A DNA stretch of 64,000 bases from UBA1535 sp964371035 (GCA_964371035.1 CAYJLG010000011.1:1-64000), one strand, 5' to 3'. Counted from the first letter of the stretch, positions 1 through 8,967 are shown. The notes: generated by a model not told the origin, from the sequence alone. Numbers and translations: made by a program.

Positions 1-53
1 TTCCATATTTTATCATTTTTTCCTTTTAGCATCAAACATCGACTGTAAATAGT
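1..53 (-). repeat. end of dispersed repeat family, cut by window edge
   Basis: This stretch is nearly the exact reverse complement of bases about 12000-12052, the left end of a full-length repeat at 11997-12352. It carries the same landmarks: a run like TTTTTTCCTTTTAGC, then CATCGACTGTAAATAGTAA. The element continues to the left of the window, so its length here is unknown. Confidence 0.8.
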
Positions 54-82
54 AAGTTTAATAAATTGTAATAATATGATTA

Positions 83-122
83 CAAAAAAACAAGAAGAGT
101 GCACATTAGGGCTTACTCTTCT
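83..122 (-). terminator. Rho-independent terminator of kal
   Basis: Read on the minus strand, AGAAGAGT and ACTCTTCT form an 8-bp perfect stem around a loop of about 14 nt, followed by a run of T. It lies just past the kal stop codon. Confidence 0.75.
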
Positions 123-134
123 CACTTTTAATTA

Positions 135-521
135 TTATTTATTTTTTCTTTGCTTATCTTTTGGCACAACACAAGTGCCTGTCGCTCTGCATACCACTAT
201 CGGATTTTCGAGCACATCACATGCCGATTCGCTAATGTCTGTTCTTGGTACAATAACTTTTCTAGCTTCAAATGTCATCTTTCTTGAACTGTTGCCTGTA
301 GAAGTGATTTCGCCAACGGCTTCGATATATTCACCTGCATAAACAGGTGCCAAAAATTCTACACTATCATAAGCGCAGAATAAACCTTCATCTCCGTCGT
401 TGATTATCAACAATTCTGTTGCCACGTCGCCAAAAAGCTGTAACATCCTTGCACCATCTACTAAATTACCACCATAGTGAGCATCATGTGAGCTCATTCT
501 TAACCTAATGACTGATTTCAT
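135..521 (-). CDS. kal: 3-aminobutyryl-CoA ammonia lyase
   Basis: A 128-residue single hot-dog-fold protein. The sequence SSHDAHYGGNLVDGARMLQL near residues 10-30 and the AYDSVEFLAPVYAGEYIEAVG segment near 50-70 match my recollection of Kal, which removes ammonia from L-3-aminobutyryl-CoA to give crotonyl-CoA in anaerobic lysine fermentation; the length also fits. It has a strong ribosome site (AAGGAGGAGC), its own predicted promoter upstream and its own terminator. The usual partner genes (kamA, kdd, kce) are not in the window; they could lie to the left. It sits directly behind dnaJ, an unusual neighbour. Alternative: another hot-dog-fold CoA enzyme. Confidence 0.85.
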   Translation of the reverse strand: MKSVIRLRMSSHDAHYGGNLVDGARMLQLFGDVATELLIINDGDEGLFCAYDSVEFLAPVYAGEYIEAVGEITSTGNSSRKMTFEARKVIVPRTDISESACDVLENPIVVCRATGTCVVPKDKQRKNK

Positions 522-553
522 TGCTCCTCCTTAATAAATTTTTGCCTACTAAT

Positions 554-582
554 ATTTTAGCATATTTAAGGATGCAACGCAA
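554..582 (-). promoter_or_regulatory. predicted promoter of kal
   Basis: On the minus strand a TTGCGT -35 box (577-582), a 17-bp spacer and an extended -10 (TGCTAAAAT, core 554-559) lie between the end of dnaJ and the start of kal. This suggests kal can be transcribed independently of the heat-shock operon. Confidence 0.6.
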
Positions 583-619
583 CAATCAAAAGTATACCGC
601 TAACAATCTACACTCTACA

Positions 620-1747
620 TCAATCTGTAAATGTATCTTTAAGTTTGTCAAAAAAACCCTTTTTTTCTTTTTCAGTATTTTCACCGCATTCTTCTGCGAA
701 AAGTTCTAGCGCTTTTCTTTGTTTTTCATTAAGTTTTTTAGGCACTGAAATCAATATTTTAACGTATTGGTCACCTTTACCATGACCTCTTACATTCTTT
801 ATACCTCTGCCTTTTAACCTAAATACAGTACCAGGCTGTGTACCTTCCGGAACTTCATATTTTACTTTTCCTTCTAGTGTAGGTACTTCTATACTACCGC
901 CTAAAGTCGCTTTTGCAAATGTTATAGGCATTTCACACCAAACATCGTCGCCATCTCTTTCGAAAATTTCGTGTTCTTTTACATTGATATATACATACAA
1001 ATCTCCTGCTGGAGCTCCTTCATCGCCGTGATTACCTTCGCCTCTAAGTGGAATTACTGAATTTGTATCAACTCCTGCTGGTATATTAATCGTAATATTT
1101 CTTGATTTTTTCTCCTTACCTGAACCGCTACAATCATTACAAGGATTTTCTACTACTTGACCAGTTCCACGACAAGTATTACAAGGTTGTGTACTAGCAA
1201 ATTGCCCAAATGGCGTTCTTTGTACTGTTCTTACTGTTCCAGAACCACCACAAGTTGAACAAGTTTTTTTAGAAGTGCCTTTTTTGGCTCCACTTCCACT
1301 ACAAGTCTTACATTTTTCTACTCTGTTAACTTTTATTTCTTTCTTAGTTCCAAATGCAGCTTCTTCAAACGTAATGTCTAGTCTTATTTTCATATCAGAT
1401 CCAGCTTTTGGTCCACTTCTTCTAGAGCTTCTTCCACCTCCGCCAAATACATCACCGAAAATGTCTCCAAAAATATCTTCAAACCCTCCGAAGCCGCCTC
1501 CGCCGCCATATCCTTGACTCTGATCAAATGCTGCGTGCCCAAATTTATCGTACTTTGCTTTTTTTTCTGGATTGCTTAGTATTTCATAAGCTTCATTGAC
1601 TTCTTTAAATTTAGCCTCTGCTTCTTGATTGTCTGGATTTAAGTCAGGATGATATTGTTTTGCAAGTTTTCTAAAGGCCGATTTAATTTCTTTTTCATCA
1701 GCACCTTTGTTTATTCCTAACACTTCATAATAATCTCTTTTTGCCAT
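620..1747 (-). CDS. dnaJ: chaperone DnaJ (Hsp40)
   Basis: A 375-residue type I J-protein that stimulates DnaK ATPase and delivers unfolded substrates. Seen in order: a J domain at residues 1-70 with the HPD tripeptide in YHPDLNP; a Gly/Phe-rich linker (about 76-110); the cysteine-rich zinc domain with four CxxCxGxG repeats (CKTCSGSG, CSTCGGSG, CNTCRGTG, CNDCSGSG); and the C-terminal substrate-binding region. Length is normal for the family. It is the last chaperone gene of the hrcA-grpE-dnaK-dnaJ operon and follows an intercistronic hairpin. Confidence 0.97.
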   Translation of the reverse strand: MAKRDYYEVLGINKGADEKEIKSAFRKLAKQYHPDLNPDNQEAEAKFKEVNEAYEILSNPEKKAKYDKFGHAAFDQSQGYGGGGGFGGFEDIFGDIFGDVFGGGGRSSRRSGPKAGSDMKIRLDITFEEAAFGTKKEIKVNRVEKCKTCSGSGAKKGTSKKTCSTCGGSGTVRTVQRTPFGQFASTQPCNTCRGTGQVVENPCNDCSGSGKEKKSRNITINIPAGVDTNSVIPLRGEGNHGDEGAPAGDLYVYINVKEHEIFERDGDDVWCEMPITFAKATLGGSIEVPTLEGKVKYEVPEGTQPGTVFRLKGRGIKNVRGHGKGDQYVKILISVPKKLNEKQRKALELFAEECGENTEKEKKGFFDKLKDTFTD

Positions 1748-1799
1748 GTTTTCACCACTTTCTAAATGTATGTTTGCTATTAGTAGCTAAACACACGCA

Positions 1800-1832
1800 T
1801 AGGGGCGTCACAACAATGTGACAACCCCTTAT
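1800..1832 (-). promoter_or_regulatory. intercistronic stem-loop between dnaK and dnaJ
   Basis: On the minus strand AAGGGGTTGTCACA and TGTGACGCCCCT form a long, nearly perfect hairpin with a 3-4 nt loop directly after the dnaK stop. No clear U-run follows, so it is more likely a partial terminator or an mRNA-stability or processing element that sets dnaK above dnaJ than a full stop. Confidence 0.6.
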
Positions 1833-1837
1833 GTTTA

Positions 1838-3679
1838 TTATTCGTCTTTGTTATCATCTACTACTTCAAAATCTGCGTCTACAACATCATCTGGTCCGTT
1901 TTGCGCGTTCTGTCCACCCATGTCAGCTCCTTGTTCTGGTGCTTGTTGTGCATATAATTTTTGAGCCAATTTGTTAAATTCTTCTGTAAGATCAGCAGTT
2001 TTTTGTTTCATCTCTTCAGTGTTATTGCTCTCTATTGCTCTTTTTAATTCGTCAAGTTTTGCCTGAGCAGCAGCTTTTTCTGCATCATCTATCTTGCCTT
2101 CTAAGTCAGTCATAGTTTTTTCTGTCTGATAAACCATACTTTCTGCATTGTTTTTAACTTCGACTTCTTCTCTTTTCTTCTTGTCTTCTTCAGCAAATTG
2201 TTCAGCTTCTTTAACCTTTTTATCTATCTCATCAGCAGATAAGTTTGTAGAAGCTTGGATAGTAATTTTTTGTTCTTTTCCTGTACCTAAATCTTTAGCG
2301 CTAACATTTACTATTCCGTTTGCATCTATATCAAATGTAACTTCTATCTGTGGAATTCCTCTTGGTGCTGGAACTATACCCGAAAGTTGGAACCTTCCTA
2401 AGGAAATATTGTCTGCAACCATTTGTCTTTCACCTTGTACTACATGGATATCAACTGATGGTTGATTGTCAGCTGCAGTAGAGAAAACTTGGCTTTTCTT
2501 TGCTGGTATTCTTGTGTTTCTTTCGATTAACACTGTAGATACAGAACCTAGTGTTTCAATACCTAAAGATAATGGAGTTACGTCTACAAGTAAAATATCT
2601 GTACCGAATTCTCCTGCCAAAACTCCGCCCTGAATAGCTGCTCCGATAGCAACACACTCATCAGGGTTGATACCTTTGTGTGGATCTTTTCCTGTAATTC
2701 TCTTTACAGCTTCTTGCACTGCAGGTATTCTTGTAGAGCCACCTACTAACAATATCTTGTCTATATCACTTGCAGATAATTTAGCATCTGACATAGCTTT
2801 TTTGACTGGTTCAACTGTCATTTGTACCAATTTAGATGTAAGTTCATCAAACTTAGATCTAGGTAAATCAACATTTAAGTGTTTTGGTCCTTCAGCTGTA
2901 GCTGTAATAAACGGCAAGTTGATGTTTGTAGTCATAGCACTTGATAATTCTTTTTTAGCATTTTCAGCTGCTTCGTTTAACCTTTGAAGTGACATTTTGT
3001 CATTTCTTAAATCAACTCCTTCAGCTTTTTTAAACTCGTCTGCTAAGTAGTCTACTATTATTTTATCAAAATCGTCTCCGCCTAAGTGGTTGTTTCCGCT
3101 TGTAGCTTTAACTTCAAAAACTCCATCGCCAATTTCTAGTATAGATACGTCAAAAGTACCACCACCTAAGTCAAATACCATGATTGTATGTGCCGAAGTA
3201 TCTTTGTCAACGCCATATGCAAGTGCTGCAGCTGTAGGCTCGTTTATAATTCTTCTTACGTTTAAGCCTGCGATTTTTCCTGCGTCTTTTGTCGCTTGTC
3301 TTTGGCTGTCTGAGAAATATGCTGGTACTGTAATAACAGCATCAGTAACTGTTTCTCCTAAATAACTTTCCGCATCCGTTTTTAATTTTTGAAGTATGAA
3401 TGCTGAAATGTCCTGTGGTGTATATGCTTTTGAATCAATATTTACTTTGTGGTCTGTTCCCATATGTCTTTTGATTGAAGAAATAGTCTTGTCAGGGTTA
3501 GTAACAGCTTGTCTTTTTGCTGTTTCTCCTACAAGTCTCTCTCCGTCTTTTGTAAATGCAACTACAGAAGGAGTAGTTCTCTTACCTTCTATATTTGCTA
3601 TAACTACTGCCTCTCCACCTTCCATAACTGAAACACAAGAGTTAGTTGTTCCTAAGTCAATTCCTATAATTTTACTCAT
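1838..3679 (-). CDS. dnaK: chaperone DnaK (Hsp70)
   Basis: A 613-residue Hsp70. The N-terminal ATPase begins IGIDLGTTNSCV, and AYFSDSQRQATKDAG, NEPTAAALAYG and DLGGGTFDVS are present; the substrate-binding domain follows and the acidic tail ends FEVVDDNKDE. It binds exposed hydrophobic segments in an ATP cycle driven by DnaJ and GrpE. Ribosome site AGGAGG lies upstream of the ATG. It is the third gene of the CIRCE-controlled operon, 32 bp after grpE. Confidence 0.98.
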   Translation of the reverse strand: MSKIIGIDLGTTNSCVSVMEGGEAVVIANIEGKRTTPSVVAFTKDGERLVGETAKRQAVTNPDKTISSIKRHMGTDHKVNIDSKAYTPQDISAFILQKLKTDAESYLGETVTDAVITVPAYFSDSQRQATKDAGKIAGLNVRRIINEPTAAALAYGVDKDTSAHTIMVFDLGGGTFDVSILEIGDGVFEVKATSGNNHLGGDDFDKIIVDYLADEFKKAEGVDLRNDKMSLQRLNEAAENAKKELSSAMTTNINLPFITATAEGPKHLNVDLPRSKFDELTSKLVQMTVEPVKKAMSDAKLSASDIDKILLVGGSTRIPAVQEAVKRITGKDPHKGINPDECVAIGAAIQGGVLAGEFGTDILLVDVTPLSLGIETLGSVSTVLIERNTRIPAKKSQVFSTAADNQPSVDIHVVQGERQMVADNISLGRFQLSGIVPAPRGIPQIEVTFDIDANGIVNVSAKDLGTGKEQKITIQASTNLSADEIDKKVKEAEQFAEEDKKKREEVEVKNNAESMVYQTEKTMTDLEGKIDDAEKAAAQAKLDELKRAIESNNTEEMKQKTADLTEEFNKLAQKLYAQQAPEQGADMGGQNAQNGPDDVVDADFEVVDDNKDE

Positions 3680-3711
3680 TTTTTCCTCCTAAAATCTTTC
3701 TATATATAATA

Positions 3712-4254
3712 TTATTTTTTTGCAATTTTAACCATGCTAGGTCTTATTACCTTTTCATTCACCATATATCCTTTTTGGAAAACCTCTACTACAGTATCTT
3801 CTTCTTTATCTTCTGTAACTTCAAATGCTATTCCTGAATGAATATTTGGGTCAAACTTTGTATCAAGAGCCTCTATTTCCTTTAAGCCTCTTTTTTGTAG
3901 TGCATTGTACAGTTGATCATAAATCATCTTTACACCATTTTTCAAATTTTTTACTTCTTCATTGTCAGAATTTTCTGCGCTTAGCGCTCTTTCTAAATTG
4001 TCTATGATAGGCAATACATCAGTTATTACATCTGTTACTGCGTTTCTGTATGTTGCAGTCTTTTCTTTATCAGTTCGCGCTTTATAGTTTAGAAAATCTG
4101 CCTGAAGTCTGAGCATCTTAGTATTTAAAGATTCTTCTTCTTGAGCTACTTCCTTAGCTGATGTTTCTTCATTATCTACAGTTGAATTTTCTTCTAAAAT
4201 CACTTCTTCTTGATTTAATTCATCATTATTTTCAGATTTTTTCTTTTTTGCCAT
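3712..4254 (-). CDS. grpE: nucleotide exchange factor GrpE
   Basis: A 180-residue GrpE. The N-terminal half is a charged coiled coil (many Glu and Asn), followed by LQADFLNYKARTDKE and a C-terminal beta domain (KFDPNIHSGIAFEVTE ... GYMVNEKVIRPSMVKIAK) matching the conserved GrpE ending. It releases ADP from DnaK. It lies between hrcA (10 bp upstream) and dnaK. Confidence 0.96.
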   Translation of the reverse strand: MAKKKKSENNDELNQEEVILEENSTVDNEETSAKEVAQEEESLNTKMLRLQADFLNYKARTDKEKTATYRNAVTDVITDVLPIIDNLERALSAENSDNEEVKNLKNGVKMIYDQLYNALQKRGLKEIEALDTKFDPNIHSGIAFEVTEDKEEDTVVEVFQKGYMVNEKVIRPSMVKIAKK

Positions 4255-4264
4255 TTATATCCTC

Positions 4265-5329
4265 CTAATCTCCGTCGGAAAAATTTTTCTCTATAATTTC
4301 ATTCATTAGTTCTGACATGGATTTGACTGTTCTTACTACACTTTCATAATCCATTCTTGTAGGACCAATTACTCCTATTTTTCCTATCGTCTTTCCATCA
4401 AATTTATATGTCGCTGTAATCAAACTACAATCTTCTAATTCTTTAAATTGATTTTCGCGTCCTATGCTTATATCTATATCATGTTTTCCTACATCCTGAA
4501 CCAACCTAGCTACACTCTCTTTATTTGATAAAAAAGACATGAATTCTTTCGCTTTTACAGGATCACTGTATTCAGGGAAATCAAGTATATTTTCTACACC
4601 TTCTGAAAACATATTTATATCATCAAACGTAGCAATATGACTTATTAAATAAGGCATTAAATCTCTAATTGAGTCACTCACTACTTCTTTTATTTCAAAT
4701 ATATCATCAATGATGATTTTCTTAAGGTTTTCATTGAAGTCTTCTAGTTTATATCCGTTCAATCTATCTGTCAATATTGCAGATATTTTGTCCAACTGTT
4801 CATATGGTATAGGTTTTGTCAATCGAATTATGCCTTGTTTTATAACATTATTGTTTAATATTATAATCATCAAAACCTTGTTATACTCAACATGAACTAG
4901 TTGAATTCTAGTAACTACAGATTTTCTCATCTGCGGGGCAATGATAAACGAAGTATATTTTGTAAATTGAGACAACATCCTTACTGAGTTTTTTAGTATC
5001 ATATCAATCTCATGCACTTCTTCTTCGATTATCTTTTTTATGTCTACCAAATCTACTTTTTTATCTTTTGAAGGTTTGAGGAATGATTTCCAAGTTTGAT
5101 CTACATAATATCTATAAGCTTTATCTGTTGGAATTCTACCTGAAGAGGTGTAAGGTTGCACTAAAAAGCCCATCTCTTCTAAATCAGACATTTCATTTCT
5201 TATAGTTGCTGGACTGATTCCAAGTTTATATTTTTTAGATATCGTTCTTGAGCCTATTGCCTCACCGTTTTCTATGTAGCTAGCTATGATAGCCTTCAAA
5301 ATACTAATTTTTCTGTCATTTAATGACAT
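4265..5329 (-). CDS. hrcA: heat-inducible transcription repressor HrcA
   Basis: The repressor of class I heat-shock genes; it binds CIRCE with GroEL help. The start is the ATG of MSLNDRKISILKAI, preceded by GAGGTGATAAA, giving 354 residues. An in-frame ATG 33 bases upstream lies inside the CIRCE operator and is not a sensible start. Visible: an N-terminal winged helix (SRTISKKYKLGISPATIRNEM near residues 25-45) with the following YTSSGRIPTDKAYR motif, and the GAF-like C-terminal part. First gene of the operon, so it represses itself. Confidence 0.95.
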   Translation of the reverse strand: MSLNDRKISILKAIIASYIENGEAIGSRTISKKYKLGISPATIRNEMSDLEEMGFLVQPYTSSGRIPTDKAYRYYVDQTWKSFLKPSKDKKVDLVDIKKIIEEEVHEIDMILKNSVRMLSQFTKYTSFIIAPQMRKSVVTRIQLVHVEYNKVLMIIILNNNVIKQGIIRLTKPIPYEQLDKISAILTDRLNGYKLEDFNENLKKIIIDDIFEIKEVVSDSIRDLMPYLISHIATFDDINMFSEGVENILDFPEYSDPVKAKEFMSFLSNKESVARLVQDVGKHDIDISIGRENQFKELEDCSLITATYKFDGKTIGKIGVIGPTRMDYESVVRTVKSMSELMNEIIEKNFSDGD

Positions 5330-5345
5330 TTTATCACCTCTTTTG

Positions 5346-5372
5346 TTAGCACTCACATGCATTGAGTGCTAA
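5346..5372 (-). promoter_or_regulatory. CIRCE operator
   Basis: A perfect match to the CIRCE consensus TTAGCACTC-N9-GAGTGCTAA, placed between the predicted promoter and the hrcA start. This is the binding site of HrcA, so the operon is de-repressed on heat shock. Confidence 0.97.
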
Positions 5373-5383
5373 TCACTAAATAA

Positions 5384-5412
5384 AATATACTACTTAAAGG
5401 GAGTTTTGTCAA
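5384..5412 (-). promoter_or_regulatory. predicted sigma-A promoter of the heat-shock operon
   Basis: Minus strand: TTGACA (5407-5412), a 17-bp spacer and TATATT (5384-5389), 12 bp before CIRCE. Confidence 0.85.
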
Positions 5413-5440
5413 TACTATAATTAAAAAATTTTTTTGAACT

Positions 5441-5490
5441 AAAAAACCGACTTTCTTGGTCAGTTTTTATCTGACTATGAAAATCGGCAA
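5441..5490 (-). terminator. terminator, possibly bidirectional
   Basis: Minus strand: an outer stem CCGATTTTC/GAAAGTCGG with an inner hairpin AGTCAG/CTGACC, then TTTTTT. It follows the small cysteine protein gene; a T-rich stretch on the other side could let it also work on the plus strand. Confidence 0.65.
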
Positions 5491-5515
5491 TCTTTTTACT
5501 TTTTAGTTATTAGAA

Positions 5516-5662
5516 TTAGTCCTCTTGTCTTAATTGAACTTCAAACATGTCACATTGCTTGAGAATACATTTATTGTCTATATTGTGAATACATGTCACA
5601 GATCCGCAGCCATTAAAATTGATTTTTGCAATAACCTCAGAAATATCTTTCACATTAATCAT
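5516..5662 (-). CDS. small cysteine-rich protein, DUF1540-like
   Basis: A 48-residue protein starting MINVKDISEV behind an excellent ribosome site (AGGAGGATATAAA). Upstream in-frame codons extend the frame but have no ribosome site. The C-terminal half has four cysteines (pattern C-x4-C-x7-C-x4-C) in FNGCGSVTCIHN ... KCILKQC, resembling DUF1540 proteins, which are small, probably metal-binding proteins of unknown role in Clostridia and Bacilli. The gene is between hrcA and a DUF1292 gene and has its own terminator. Confidence 0.6.
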   Translation of the reverse strand: MINVKDISEVIAKINFNGCGSVTCIHNIDNKCILKQCDMFEVQLRQED

Positions 5663-5835
5663 TTTTATATCCTCCTGTTTTTTTATTATGTCATAATTAT
5701 ACATTATTTTGTTTATTGTGTAAAGGTTTAAAATATCGTATATTATGCATTTCATTTAATTTTATGAAAAAGTTTTCCCATATTGCGAAATAAAATAATA
5801 TGTGAAATATTTATGTCATTTTTTGCACTAAAATG

Positions 5836-5902
5836 AATAATATGAAATTTTACTTGCATTTTTTCACGAATTATATAATATGTAATTTTTACTTGCATTT
5901 TT
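5836..5902 (+). repeat. tandem 27-bp imperfect direct repeat in an AT-rich upstream region
   Basis: Two copies of a unit ending TTTTACTTGCATTTTT lie at about 5836-5863 and 5874-5902, 38 bp apart. Each carries TTGCAT, a fair -35 box; downstream hexamers TAATAT (16-bp spacing) and TAAAGT (17-bp) could be the -10 boxes. This looks like duplicated promoter DNA for the DUF1292 gene. Confidence 0.5.
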
Positions 5903-5973
5903 ATTGATTCTCTGTTAAAGTAATTTTACGATATTTTTTATAAAATATATGAAATAGTTAAAGGAGATTTGTT

Positions 5974-6303
5974 ATGAGCAAGGAACTTGAATTTGATGAC
6001 GAATTTGATGAAGATTACGATGGAGAATTTGACATAATTACTGTTACATTTGATAATGGAGAAGAGCGTGATTGTGCAATTATAGAAGTTTTTGAAGCTA
6101 ACGATAAGGTTTATGCAGCTATAGTACCACATGATGAGCTTTTTGAAGAAGAGACAGAAGTTATGATTTATGAATTTGTTGAAAATGAAGATGGAGAATC
6201 TGAAATATTCTATATCGAATCTGATGAAGAATACCAAGCAGCATCTGCAGTATTTGATGAATTAATGCAATCTTACGAAGACGAAGAAGACGATGAAGAA
6301 TAA
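5974..6303 (+). CDS. DUF1292 family protein
   Basis: A 109-residue, highly acidic cytoplasmic protein with ribosome site AAAGGAG. The core (IITVTFDNGEERDCAIIEVF ... YAAIVPHDEL ... VMIYEFVENEDGESEIFYI) is typical of DUF1292, a YrzB-like family in Firmicutes with no settled function; in many genomes it lies near hydrolase and RNA-modification genes, not seen here. Residues 1-15 and the C-terminal 15 are almost all Asp and Glu. Followed by a terminator. Confidence 0.85.
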   Translation: MSKELEFDDEFDEDYDGEFDIITVTFDNGEERDCAIIEVFEANDKVYAAIVPHDELFEEETEVMIYEFVENEDGESEIFYIESDEEYQAASAVFDELMQSYEDEEDDEE

Positions 6304-6309
6304 AAATTA

Positions 6310-6340
6310 GAGGTGTTCCAACAGGTTCACCTCTTTTTTT
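6310..6340 (+). terminator. Rho-independent terminator
   Basis: GAGGTG, 12-nt loop, CACCTC, then seven T. It ends the DUF1292 transcript. Confidence 0.9.
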
Positions 6341-6369
6341 ATGTTTTAATAAAATTTTATCTATTTATG

Positions 6370-6452
6370 GTTACTATTCACAGTTAATTGAAATTTCAAA
6401 GGAAAAAACAATAAAATCTGTCGCCGAGTACTCCAATTGGGAAGTTGTATGG
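6370..6452 (+). repeat. dispersed repeat family, single end
   Basis: Starts GTTACTATTCACAGT and continues through AAAGGAAAAAACAATAAA, ATCTGTCGC and CTCCAATTGGGAAGTTGTAT. The same order of motifs is found, inverted, at the right end of the full-length copy (about 12265-12352). No second terminus is visible, so this is a solo or truncated copy beside the 3' end of glyA. Confidence 0.8.
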
Positions 6453-6472
6453 CTCACTATTTATAACTTATT

Positions 6473-7696
6473 TTAAACCAATTTTTTTGTAAGCTCTAAC
6501 ACTCTACCTTTTAGCTGTTCAGAAGCTGTTTTTTCAGTCAACGCTACAGAAATAATATCCGCCAATTCTATTATTTCATCTTTTCCCATACCTTTAGTAG
6601 TCACTGCTGGCGTTCCTATTCTTAATCCACTAGTAACAAACGGTGATTGTGTATCAAATGGTATAGTATTTTTATTTGTTGTAATATTTATTTCATCAAG
6701 TAGTTTTTCAGCATCTTTTCCTGTTATGTCTTTATTTCTTAAATCTAACAACATTAAATGATTGTCAGTTCCGCCCGAAACAAGTCTAAATCCTTTGTCG
6801 ATTAACGCATTTGACAATATCTGTGCATTTTCTATTACTCTTCCTTGATATTCTTTAAAACTTGGCTGTAATGCCTCTTTGAAACAAACAGCTTTTGCTG
6901 CAATGACATGCTCTAGCGGTCCGCCTTGAGTTCCTGGAAAAATCGCTTTATCAACTTTTGCTGCATACTCTTCTTTTGAAAATATAGCTCCTCCTCTAGG
7001 GCCTCTTAAAGTTTTATGCGTAGTTGTAGTCACAAAATCTGCATATGGCATAGGGTTTGAATGATATCCTGTCGCAACCAACCCTGCAATATGCGCCATA
7101 TCGACCATAAAATATGCTCCTACTTCATCTGCTATCTCTCTAAACAATTTAAAATCTATAGCTCTTGGATATGCACTTGCACCAGCTACTATCATCTTAG
7201 GTTTTTCTAATTTAGCTATTTTTCTTACTTCATCATAATCGATAGTCTCTGTTTCCTTGTTTACGCCATAAAATTTCACATCGAAATATTTGCCAGACAT
7301 ATTCACAGGAGATCCGTGTGTCAAGTGACCGCCATGAGATAAATCCATACCTAATATCTTGTCACCAGGCATTAAAACAGAAAAATATACTCCGAAATTT
7401 GCGTTTGAACCTGAATGAGGCTGAACATTTGCATGCTCGGCATTAAAAAGTTGCTTTGCTCTATCAATTGCTAGATTTTCTACTTTGTCTACAAATTCAC
7501 ATCCGCCATAATATCTCTTTCCCGGATATCCCTCTGCATATTTGTTTGTCAAATGACTTCCCATCGCTTGCATCACTGCTTCCGAAACAAAATTTTCCGA
7601 AGCAATAAGTTCTATATTAGCATTTTGTCTTTCTTTTTCTTCCATCATTGCTGAATATAATTCAGTGTCAAAGTTTTTAATTAAATTTAATTCCAT
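6473..7696 (-). CDS. glyA: serine hydroxymethyltransferase
   Basis: A PLP enzyme converting serine and tetrahydrofolate to glycine and methylene-THF. Begins MELNLIKNFD after ribosome site TTGGAGG. Seen: the N-terminal ELIASENFVSEAV and SGSNANFGVY segments, the HIAGLVATG region, and the PLP lysine in TTTTHKTLRGPRGG (about residue 225). 407 residues, normal length. Cotranscribed with alr, whose stop lies 19 bp upstream. Confidence 0.97.
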   Translation of the reverse strand: MELNLIKNFDTELYSAMMEEKERQNANIELIASENFVSEAVMQAMGSHLTNKYAEGYPGKRYYGGCEFVDKVENLAIDRAKQLFNAEHANVQPHSGSNANFGVYFSVLMPGDKILGMDLSHGGHLTHGSPVNMSGKYFDVKFYGVNKETETIDYDEVRKIAKLEKPKMIVAGASAYPRAIDFKLFREIADEVGAYFMVDMAHIAGLVATGYHSNPMPYADFVTTTTHKTLRGPRGGAIFSKEEYAAKVDKAIFPGTQGGPLEHVIAAKAVCFKEALQPSFKEYQGRVIENAQILSNALIDKGFRLVSGGTDNHLMLLDLRNKDITGKDAEKLLDEINITTNKNTIPFDTQSPFVTSGLRIGTPAVTTKGMGKDEIIELADIISVALTEKTASEQLKGRVLELTKKLV

Positions 7697-7715
7697 ACTG
7701 ACCTCCAATAAATTA

Positions 7716-8861
7716 TTAAATATATTTACGTGGCAATCTAGTCGATAATGTCGATGCTACTTCATACGATATAGTGTTTCTCATAGTAGCTACATCGTCT
7801 ATTGTCAACGCACCATCGGATCCATCACCATAAACTATTGCAACGTCTCCTATTTGTGGATTTTCAACTTCTGATAAATCAACCATAATTTGATCCATGC
7901 AAATTCTTCCAAGTTGAGGGCATTTTACACCTTTAACCATAACATAAAAATTGTTGGATAGATTTCTAGAAAATCCATCTGCATATCCAAAAGGTAACGT
8001 GCCTATAATAGTTTCTTTGTTTGTTATATATTTATGTCCGTAGCTAATTCCGGTATCTGCTTCAACAGTTTTAACATTAGCTAGTTGTGCTTTTAGAGTA
8101 ATACAAAAATCAACATCTATATTTTGTCTGTCCACTTCGTCTGAAGGATAAGATCCTAATAATATGATTCCAGGTCTTACCATATTAAAGTAATATTCTG
8201 GCAAATCTACTATTGTAGCACTATTTGCTGCATGTTTTATAGCAATATCTAGTCCTCTTTCTACGAGCAATTCGTTAAAATCTATAAATAATTTTGCCTG
8301 ATTGTGAGTAGCTGTTTTATCTTTTTCATCAGCTCTTGCAAAATGCGTAAATATACCTTCTATGTAAATGTTTTTTAGATCAGATATTTTTTTGACTATG
8401 TCTGCGTTTTCTTTTGTAGGCAAAAAACCTAATCTGTTCATTCCTGTTTCTATTTTGATGTGTATTTTTGCTGTCAAATTTAAATTATTAGCTATTTTGT
8501 CTAATTTTTGTGCTTGTTCGAGAGTAAACAAGGTTAGAGTGATATCATTATTAATAGCATCTTCGAAGTATGAATCAGGTGTATATCCCATAACGAGCAG
8601 AGGCATATTAGTTTCTGAACCTATCTCTTTTCTAAGTTCTAGAGCCTCTGTTATTACAGCAACAGATAGCATATCGACTCCATTTTTTATGTACAATTTA
8701 GATAGTTCTACTGCTCCCATCCCGTAGCTGTTTGCCTTTACTACAGCGCAAACTTTAGTGTTTTCATTTGCTATTTTAGCTCTTTTCCTAACATTTTCAA
8801 AGTTTTTTATAGCTTTTTGTGTATCTATTTCTACCCAAGCAGCTCTTATTTTTTCTTGCAT
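7716..8861 (-). CDS. alr: alanine racemase
   Basis: A fold-type III PLP enzyme making D-alanine for peptidoglycan. The chosen start MQEKIRAAWVEID has GAGGAG upstream; a longer in-frame version has none. The PLP lysine is in VVKANSYGMGAVE (about residue 40), the second catalytic base is Tyr in TGISYGHKY, and GRICMDQIMVDLS is characteristic of the C-terminal domain. 381 residues. Upstream of glyA in a likely two-gene operon. Confidence 0.96.
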   Translation of the reverse strand: MQEKIRAAWVEIDTQKAIKNFENVRKRAKIANENTKVCAVVKANSYGMGAVELSKLYIKNGVDMLSVAVITEALELRKEIGSETNMPLLVMGYTPDSYFEDAINNDITLTLFTLEQAQKLDKIANNLNLTAKIHIKIETGMNRLGFLPTKENADIVKKISDLKNIYIEGIFTHFARADEKDKTATHNQAKLFIDFNELLVERGLDIAIKHAANSATIVDLPEYYFNMVRPGIILLGSYPSDEVDRQNIDVDFCITLKAQLANVKTVEADTGISYGHKYITNKETIIGTLPFGYADGFSRNLSNNFYVMVKGVKCPQLGRICMDQIMVDLSEVENPQIGDVAIVYGDGSDGALTIDDVATMRNTISYEVASTLSTRLPRKYI

Positions 8862-8967
8862 TTTACATTTCTCCTCATATATTTGCAAATTAAACATCTT
8901 ATGATTTATATGTTTTTGGTCACTGTTCAAACTAAGTGGTTAGACACGAATCCTGTGAAATAAAAAT

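Noticed and set aside
1275..1517. plus-strand frames opposite dnaJ, dnaK and other minus-strand genes
   Set aside because: They are antisense shadows of well-supported genes, with no ribosome sites or recognisable domains.
5346..5362. hrcA starting at the upstream ATG
   Set aside because: That ATG is part of the CIRCE operator; the next ATG has a clear ribosome site.
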